Shown: one piece after another, positions 7,948-12,531 of the stretch
Numbering within the stretch: the stretch's first letter is position 1
How the letters are laid out: each line of letters opens with the position of its first letter
Source of the DNA: Acidimicrobiia bacterium
GTDB lineage: Bacteria > Actinomycetota > Acidimicrobiia > Spongiisociales > ZC4RG35
Assembly: GCA_003230435.1 (NCBI GenBank)
Contig: QIDW01000200.1
Coordinates: 1 to 12,531 of the forward strand
DNA length: 12,531 nucleotides
Reading direction: 5' to 3'
Program-made: the position numbers and the translations under genes
Notes under the pieces: generated by a model
What the model saw: only the letters and a program-made list of their open reading frames with translations
What the model was told of the DNA's origin: nothing
Database searches by the model: none

Positions 7948-9212
7948 ATGTCTTCTCTACCCCGGCACTTACTCCCTGATAACTCCGTCGTCGCATCAGA
8001 CGGTCGACTCGCTGTTGGTGGTTGTGATGTCATCGACCTGGCGAGCGAGTTCGGGACACCGCTGTTCGTCTACGACGAAGCCCACCTGCGGGCCCGTTGC
8101 CGAGAAGCCGTCGCTGCGTTTCCCGACGGAGCCGCTTACGCAACGAAAGCATTCATGTGTATCGCGATGGCACGGCTCGCTCATGAGGAGGGGATGAGCC
8201 TCGATGTAGCTACGGGGGGTGAAATGCACATCGCTCTAGCCGCAAGCGTCCCCGCAGATCGGCTGGTGTTTCACGGGAACAACAAGTCGGTCGCCGAGTT
8301 ACGAATGGCGCTGCAAGCGGGCGTAGGCAGAATTGTCATCGATTCCTTCGACGAGATCAACCGGCTCGAAAAACTCGTTGCTGATGGTTTGGCCAAACCC
8401 ACCGTGCTGATCCGGGTCAACCCGGGGGTGGAGGCGCACACCCACGAGTACCTGCAGACCGGCGTTCACGACTCTAAATTCGGGATCTCGATCGTCGACG
8501 GCAGAGCCGTGGAGGCAATCGCCCGGGCACGGACTTCCTTCGAAGTGAAAGGAATCCACGCCCACGTCGGGTCCCAAGTGTTCGACGTTGCATCCTTCGA
8601 GAAGGCCGTCGAAGTGCTTGGTGAATTCGTAACACCCCTCGGAATCGAAGAGTTGTCGATAGGAGGAGGCCTCGGTGTGGCCTACGTCGCGGGAGAGTCG
8701 GCTCCGACCATCACCGAATGGGGCGAGGCAGTGCAGCGAGTTACCGCCGCATCGATGCGAAGGTCACGGCCGAACCCGGCCGGGCGATCGTGGCCTCATC
8801 GGCCATCACCTGCTACGCAGTGGGGACGATCAAGGAGATCCCGGGGGTGCGCACCTACGTTTCAGTCGACGGCGGTATGAGCGACAACCCACGCCCAGTC
8901 CTTTACGGGAGTGGCTACGAGGCCTTCCTACCCCGGGCCACCAACGCCGACCGACCGAGACACATTCGGGTAGTCGGCAAACACTGCGAGTCCGGAGACG
9001 TGGTGGTCTGGGACGGGACAGTGCCAGAGGATCTCGGGGTGGGCGATATCCTCGCGACACCCGTCACCGGTGCCTACGGCCACTCCATGGGCTCCAACTA
9101 CAACATGGTCGTCCGGCCCCCGGTGGTTTTCGTGACCGACGGCGAGGCAAGACAAGTCATCCGCCGTGAAACCTACGACGACCTCCTAGCTCGGGACCTC
9201 AGCGTCCAATAA
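7948..9212 (+). pseudogene. lysA: Diaminopimelate decarboxylase, interrupted by a frameshift
   Basis: LysA decarboxylates meso-diaminopimelate to L-lysine with PLP. The first part, in the frame of the ATG at 7948, has FGTPLFVYDEAHLRARC, the PLP lysine K67 in YATKAFMC, FHGNNKS, RVNPGVEAHTHEYLQTG, HAHVGSQ and GGGLGVAY. Near GEAVQRVTA (about 8725-8748) homology leaves this frame, which stops at 8880. It resumes in another frame at IDAKVTAEPGRAIV from 8751, continuing with VDGGMSDNPRPVLYG, GKHCESGD with the catalytic Cys, and GAYGHSMGSNYN to TAA at 9212. Joined, the protein has about 421 residues, normal for the family. The switch is equivalent to loss of 3n+1 bases. No slippery heptamer is seen, so it is either a mutation or a sequence error. 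The ATG at 7924 is an alternative start. Confidence 0.9.
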
Positions 9213-9216
9213 TGCC

Positions 9217-9242
9217 GAGCGAGTGCTGACCATGGCTCGCTC
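9217..9242. terminator. Hairpin between convergent lysA and DUF3105 gene
   Basis: GAGCGAG (9217-9223) and CTCGCTC (9236-9242) form a 7-bp stem with a 12-base loop, five bases after the lysA stop. The minus-strand side is followed by CGGCATTATTGG, a modest T-rich stretch; the plus side has no T tract. Because the flanking genes converge here, it could serve both as a terminator. The rest of 9243-9289 holds nothing I recognise. Confidence 0.4.
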
Positions 9243-9289
9243 CGGGCTCATTCCCATGGATAACACGGTCCCCTTGTATCCGGGATCGA

Positions 9290-9901
9290 TCAGGCTCCCT
9301 GGTCGACTTGGAACGGGCAGCCAGCGGCCGGCTCGGGAGCGTTGCGATTGGCAAACTCGCGGTCGAAACCACGGATCACATCCTCGTTGACTTCGTCGAT
9401 CAAGAGAAGATTGGTCCACGCCACGAGTGACACCAGGCTGGGATTACCGGGTCTTGGTGCGAGAATGATCTCACCTCTGATCGAGCGGGCGATCCGCTCC
9501 AGCTCCTCGACCTCGGACTGAGACGCCGAAGGGTCGTACTGAACCACGACTGCCCCATGTTCCATGCTGTGCAGGTACGCCTGATCGGAGACCGGTTGGC
9601 GGTAGATGCCGCATTGAGCCGGTACCGGATCCATCGGACCGCTACTCGGAGGGTCGGAGTTGTACACCGGGATCGGCGACCCAGCGGCAATGTGCAAAGG
9701 ATTCATTGCCGGGAACGTCTGGACCGCCTCCAGTTCGGGTGGCGGTGGCGGAAGGGGCTCGGTGACATCGAGTGCGATTAGCACCGCACCACCGAAGATG
9801 ACGACACCACCCAGAATCCATAGAAGCCGGCGCCCAATCCCCCCCTGGCTATCGGTGGTCTTCGAGACTTGGGTGCTCTTGTTTTGCTTGGTCTTGGCCA
9901 T
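9290..9901 (-). CDS. DUF3105 family membrane-anchored protein
   Basis: The 203-residue protein has a short basic, polar N-terminus, one membrane segment at about 25-45 (LLWILGGVVIFGGAVLIAL), a proline-rich linker (PLPPPPPE) and an extracytoplasmic domain. The domain has the DUF3105 signature: YNSDPPSSGPMDP, QCGIYRQPV, then LHSMEHGAVVVQYDP with H111 and H115, and a late cysteine in AAGCPFQ (C195; the other is C97). The function of this family is not established to my knowledge. The conserved His pair could bind a metal, which is inference. It is transcribed away from the ArsR-CDF metal unit with a 150-base shared upstream region. The ATG at 9901 lacks a clear Shine-Dalgarno sequence, and no upstream start is better. 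Confidence 0.85.
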   Translation of the reverse strand: MAKTKQNKSTQVSKTTDSQGGIGRRLLWILGGVVIFGGAVLIALDVTEPLPPPPPELEAVQTFPAMNPLHIAAGSPIPVYNSDPPSSGPMDPVPAQCGIYRQPVSDQAYLHSMEHGAVVVQYDPSASQSEVEELERIARSIRGEIILAPRPGNPSLVSLVAWTNLLLIDEVNEDVIRGFDREFANRNAPEPAAGCPFQVDQGA

Positions 9902-10004
9902 ATGTGGAGAGAATCCTGCCCTTGGTGTTTGGTACCGGAGCGGCGACCTGGAACGGCGATATTAATGAGTAGTTGTCGCTATCTACTGAAGCCTGATTCG
10001 TTGT

Positions 10005-10034
10005 CGTATGTAAATATGAGTTGTTGTTCATACG
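10005..10034. promoter_or_regulatory. ArsR/SmtB-type operator candidate
   Basis: The AT-rich stretch before the regulator contains ATATGA-N8-TCATAC (10014-10033), close to the ATATGA-N-TCATAT dyads bound by SmtB/ArsR proteins. It is enclosed by a second, longer-spaced pair, CGTATG (10005-10010) and CATACG (10029-10034). It ends 17 bases before the preferred ATG at 10052, so binding would block transcription of the regulator and exporter. A separate AGTAG/CTACT pair lies at 9968-9987. Promoter hexamers could not be placed with confidence. Confidence 0.55.
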
Positions 10035-10051
10035 TCGTTAGTCTGTGCTGT

Positions 10052-10441
10052 ATGGCCGATGTGATCCCGATGCCGGACGAGGCTTGCGAGGTGCGGATGG
10101 TCGACCCAGAGCGGGTAGAGGCGACGCGTGCCGAGCTGCTGTCCGGCGACGAGGCCTCCGAGCTCGCCGAGCGTTTCAAACTGCTCTCCGACCCGGGCCG
10201 GTTGCGGATGATCTACGCGCTGCTGGAGGCCGGTGAGCTGTGCGTCTGTGATCTCGCCGCCACCGTGGCCGCGTCGGAGTCGGCTACCAGCCACCAGCTA
10301 CGTCAACTGCGTCTCGCCGGATTGGTCCGCTCTACCAAGCGAGGCCGGACCGTCTATTACCGGGTCGATGACACCCACGTCCGGCTCCTCCTCGACGTCG
10401 CCGTGGAGCACTATCTGCATGACCATGAGGTACGGGTATGA
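10052..10441 (+). CDS. ArsR/SmtB family metal-sensing repressor (CadC/ZiaR-like)
   Basis: This is a winged-helix repressor that leaves DNA when metal binds. In the 129-residue form, helices lead to the DNA-binding segment SESATSHQLRQLRLAGLV (75-92) and the wing STKRGRTVYYRV. Two metal sites are visible. ELCVCDL holds C64 and C66, the alpha3-type pair of ArsR and CadC. D107-x-H109 with H120 and H123 matches the SmtB alpha5 zinc site, with His in place of the usual Glu. C12 could complete the first site. Together this points to Zn, Cd or Pb sensing rather than arsenic, as does the coupled CDF exporter. An ATG at 10016 would add MSCCSYVVSLCC with four more cysteines but lies inside the operator candidate, so 10052 is preferred; neither has a ribosome site. 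The stop overlaps the exporter start (ATGA, 10438-10441). Confidence 0.92.
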   Translation: MADVIPMPDEACEVRMVDPERVEATRAELLSGDEASELAERFKLLSDPGRLRMIYALLEAGELCVCDLAATVAASESATSHQLRQLRLAGLVRSTKRGRTVYYRVDDTHVRLLLDVAVEHYLHDHEVRV

Positions 10442-11346
10442 GCAGAGACCACTCGCACGGGTCGGCGCTCAGGGCAGGGAGCCGCTACAAGGGACGACTC
10501 GTTTGGGTGTTCGGGCTGGTCGTTGTGTTCATGGTCGTCGAGGTAGTTGCCGGAATCCTCACCAACTCGCTGGCACTGATCTCCGACGCCGGCCACATGG
10601 CAACCGACGCTCTCGGTTTGGGAATGGCCCTCGCCGCGATCGTCGCCGCTGACAATGCGGGAAGCGACGGTCAGCGAACCTACGGTCTCTACCGGCTGGA
10701 GATCCTCGCCGCTCTCGCAAATGCGGTTCTGTTGTTCGCGGTGGCCGGGTATGTCCTCTACGAGGCGGTGCGACGGTTCCAGGATCCTCCCGAGGTCCTG
10801 TTTGGTCCGATGCTGGTGGTCGCCGTGCTTGGACTCGTCGTCAACATCGTCGGGTGGTGGCTGCTGCGGAAGGGAGCCGAAGAGTCGATAAACGTCGAAG
10901 GCGCCTACCTGGAAGTGATCGCCGACCTCATCGGATCTGTCGGGGTCATAGCCGCCGCTCTGGTCATAAGGTTCACCGGATGGCCCTATGCAGACCCGCT
11001 GTTCGGCGCCGCCATCGGCCTGTTCATCCTCCCCCGCGCTTGGCGGCTGGGACGAAAGGCGGTCCGGATACTGGTCCAAGCCGCACCAAAAGGCCTCGAA
11101 GTCTCAGAACTGCTGGCGCGACTGACAGAAATCGAGGGGGTCAAAGACGTCCACGACCTTCACGTGTGGACGCTCACCTCGGACATGGACGTTGCATCGG
11201 TGCATCTCATGACCACCCCAGAGGGCGACGCGCACTTGGTGCTCGACCGGGCAAGGGACTTGCTGCGAGACGAATACGGGATCGCCCACGCAACACTGCA
11301 AGTCGAACCGGAATCCCACATCGGGTGCGCCGAATTGGCCTGGTAA
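10438..11346 (+). CDS. Cation diffusion facilitator (Zn/Cd/Co efflux, CzcD/ZitB-like)
   Basis: A 302-residue inner-membrane antiporter that exports divalent metal in exchange for protons. The N-terminus carries HSHG. Six membrane segments are expected, at roughly 21-41, 46-70, 88-110, 121-144, 157-178 and 182-200. The transport site has H53 and D57 in SDAGHMATD (segment 2) and E159 and D163 in AYLEVIADLIGS (segment 5). In the best-known zinc transporters the E159 position is His. RTYGLYRLEILAAL follows the short cytoplasmic loop. The C-terminal domain shows KDVHDLHVWTL (H239, H242) and GIAHATLQVE (H284). It overlaps the upstream sensor gene by ATGA and is surely cotranscribed with it, so expression should be metal-induced. 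Only a weak GCCG/CGGC hairpin follows its stop. Confidence 0.95.
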   Translation: MSRDHSHGSALRAGSRYKGRLVWVFGLVVVFMVVEVVAGILTNSLALISDAGHMATDALGLGMALAAIVAADNAGSDGQRTYGLYRLEILAALANAVLLFAVAGYVLYEAVRRFQDPPEVLFGPMLVVAVLGLVVNIVGWWLLRKGAEESINVEGAYLEVIADLIGSVGVIAAALVIRFTGWPYADPLFGAAIGLFILPRAWRLGRKAVRILVQAAPKGLEVSELLARLTEIEGVKDVHDLHVWTLTSDMDVASVHLMTTPEGDAHLVLDRARDLLRDEYGIAHATLQVEPESHIGCAELAW

Positions 11347-11381
11347 GAACGGTCAGCCGCCCTTCGGCGCCATCACGCAAG

Positions 11382-11510
11382 TCACCGGTCGTCGGTTGAA
11401 TCCGTCTCCTCGTTCTTTCGGCGTCGCCACGCCGCCAGGCCCAAGGGCAACCCAATTGCCACCAACGCCGCCGCAGTTGACAGCAGAAACATCAACGAAC
11501 CCGTTTCCAT
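11382..11510 (-). CDS. Possible small single-pass membrane protein (42 residues)
   Basis: In the 265-base gap after the exporter (11347-11611), the minus strand has an ATG at 11510 and a stop at 11382. The product starts METGSLMFLLSTAAALVAIG and has one hydrophobic segment at about 5-28. A basic stop-transfer cluster WRRRK and an acidic tail EETDSTDD follow. This topology (N out, C in) is what a real small membrane protein looks like. I do not recognise a family. No Shine-Dalgarno sequence is visible. In-frame upstream TTG/CTG codons could lengthen it. It diverges from the flavoprotein gene at 11612. The remaining gap sequence shows nothing I can name. Confidence 0.4.
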   Translation of the reverse strand: METGSLMFLLSTAAALVAIGLPLGLAAWRRRKNEETDSTDDR

Positions 11511-11611
11511 GAGAACTGGTGGTAGCAGCGGCAGGCGCAAGAGTCGAGTCCACAAACGAGATCAATACGCTTGCGTGAGAAATCATCCCTCCGCCCCGAG
11601 AGCTCCTTGAG

Positions 11612-12531
11612 ATGACCCCCCATCTGCCCGACAGAGCCCGAGTAGTAGTCATCGGTGGCGGTGTGATCGGCTGCAGCGTGGCCTATCACCTGGCGCACAT
11701 GGGCTGGACCGACGTGGTCCTGTTGGAGCGGAATCGGCTTACTTCAGGCACGACCTGGCACGCCGCGGGGCTCATCGTCACTTTTGGGTCCCTGTCCGAG
11801 ACCTCGACCGAGATGAGGAAGTACACCCGGGACCTCTACAGCCGGCTCGAGTCCGAAACCGGCTTGGCCACTGGGTTCATGCCGGTCGGATTCATCGAAC
11901 TGGCGACCGAGTCCGACCGGCTCGAGGAGTACCGACGAGTTGCCGCCTTCAACAGATCCTGTGGAGTAGACGTCCACGAGGTCTCCGCGACGGAGGTCGC
12001 CGAGATGTTCCCCCTCGCCCGGACCGACGACATCCTGGCCGGCTTCTACACCGAAGGCGACGGTCGGGCCAACCCGGTCGACGTCACGATGTCACTGGCT
12101 GCCGGGGCCCGGATGCGAGGTGTGTCCATCCTCGAGAACGTGTCGGCGACCGGGATCGTCCAGAGGGGAGGTGCTGTGACCGGGGTCGAGACGACCCAGG
12201 GTGTCATCGAGACCGAGTACGTGGCCAACTGTGCCGGGATGTGGGCCCGCCAGTTTGGTGCGAAGGCGGGCGTGAATATCCCTCTCCAGGCGGCCGAGCA
12301 CTACTACCTGATCACCGAGCAGATCGAAGAGATCTCCAACACGTGGCCGGTGATCGAAGACCCGGCGTCGTATGGGTACTACCGGGAGGAGGTAGGCGGC
12401 CTGATGATCGGCCTCTTCGAGCCGGAGGCAGCGCCCTGGAAAGTGGAAGGCGTGCCGGAAGACTTCGTCTTCGGCGAGATTCAACCCGACTGGGATCGCA
12501 TGGGGCCCTACGTCGAACGTGCGATGGAGCG
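11612..12531 (+). CDS. FAD-dependent oxidoreductase, dimethylglycine/sarcosine dehydrogenase type (partial)
   Basis: The first 306 codons of a longer gene run off the right edge. A DAO-type Rossmann motif, VVVIGGGVIGCSVAYHLA (G15, G17, G20), leads to E39 for the FAD ribose. Then comes LTSGTTWHAAGLI, where H50 is placed like the histidine that binds FAD covalently in dimethylglycine and sarcosine dehydrogenases. FYTEGDGRANPVDV and YVANCAGMWARQFG are also typical. Such enzymes oxidise N-methyl groups of glycine derivatives and often carry a C-terminal GcvT-like folate domain, which would lie outside the window. The substrate cannot be fixed from this half. The ATG at 11612 follows an in-frame stop at 11576-11578 with no other ATG or GTG between. 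No good ribosome site is seen. Confidence 0.88.
   Translation, partial: MTPHLPDRARVVVIGGGVIGCSVAYHLAHMGWTDVVLLERNRLTSGTTWHAAGLIVTFGSLSETSTEMRKYTRDLYSRLESETGLATGFMPVGFIELATESDRLEEYRRVAAFNRSCGVDVHEVSATEVAEMFPLARTDDILAGFYTEGDGRANPVDVTMSLAAGARMRGVSILENVSATGIVQRGGAVTGVETTQGVIETEYVANCAGMWARQFGAKAGVNIPLQAAEHYYLITEQIEEISNTWPVIEDPASYGYYREEVGGLMIGLFEPEAAPWKVEGVPEDFVFGEIQPDWDRMGPYVERAME

Noticed and set aside
8735..8760. Programmed -1 frameshifting in lysA
   Set aside because: There is no X XXY YYZ slippery sequence and no obvious downstream pseudoknot, and lysA is not known to use recoding.
9869..10015. N-terminal extension of the ArsR-family gene
   Set aside because: It would run opposite the start of the DUF3105 gene and through the AT-rich control region. 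The homologous part starts well after it.
10411..11079. 222-codon minus-strand frame opposite the CDF exporter
   Set aside because: It is antisense to a clear transporter gene, is highly charged and low in hydrophobic content, and is explained by high-GC codon bias on the coding strand.

Overview
The window looks like chromosomal housekeeping DNA from a high-GC bacterium, most likely an actinomycete-related lineage such as Acidimicrobiia. That is an inference from base composition, GTG start use, the style of the proteins and a possibly leaderless proA. A stand-alone trpF argues against lineages such as Streptomyces and Mycobacterium, where the bifunctional PriA does this step. I see no mobile elements, CRISPR arrays, tRNAs, rRNAs or phage genes.

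Left half (1-5253, minus strand): a compact tryptophan operon, trpE-trpG-trpD-trpC-trpF-trpB, reading right to left and cut off inside trpB. Every junction overlaps: four share the four bases ATGA and trpD/trpC share eight. Upstream of trpE are a good SigA-type promoter (TTGACC-17-TACAAC), a possible leader ORF with one Trp codon, and a terminator-like hairpin. A second copy of the hairpin's 3' arm lies upstream and could form a competing structure, so this is a candidate attenuator.

Middle (5287-9212): proA and proB, both on the minus strand and separated by 192 bases. The proA promoter contains a perfect inverted repeat. lysA is divergent from proB. lysA (diaminopimelate decarboxylase) is full length by content but is split by a frameshift near 8750.

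Right part (9213-11346): a membrane-anchored DUF3105 protein on the minus strand diverges from a two-gene metal-resistance unit. That unit is an ArsR/SmtB-family sensor with both an alpha3-type Cys pair and an alpha5-type zinc site, translationally coupled to a CDF cation exporter. A likely ArsR-type operator lies in front of it.

End (11347-12531): a 265-base gap that may encode a 42-residue single-pass membrane protein on the minus strand, then the start of a plus-strand flavoprotein of the dimethylglycine/sarcosine dehydrogenase type that runs off the window.

The pathway genes are ordinary. The points worth a second look are the trp leader, the lysA frameshift, the dyads at proA and at proB/lysA, the dual-site sensor with its exporter, and the small membrane ORF. 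I did not find a convincing new multi-gene system.
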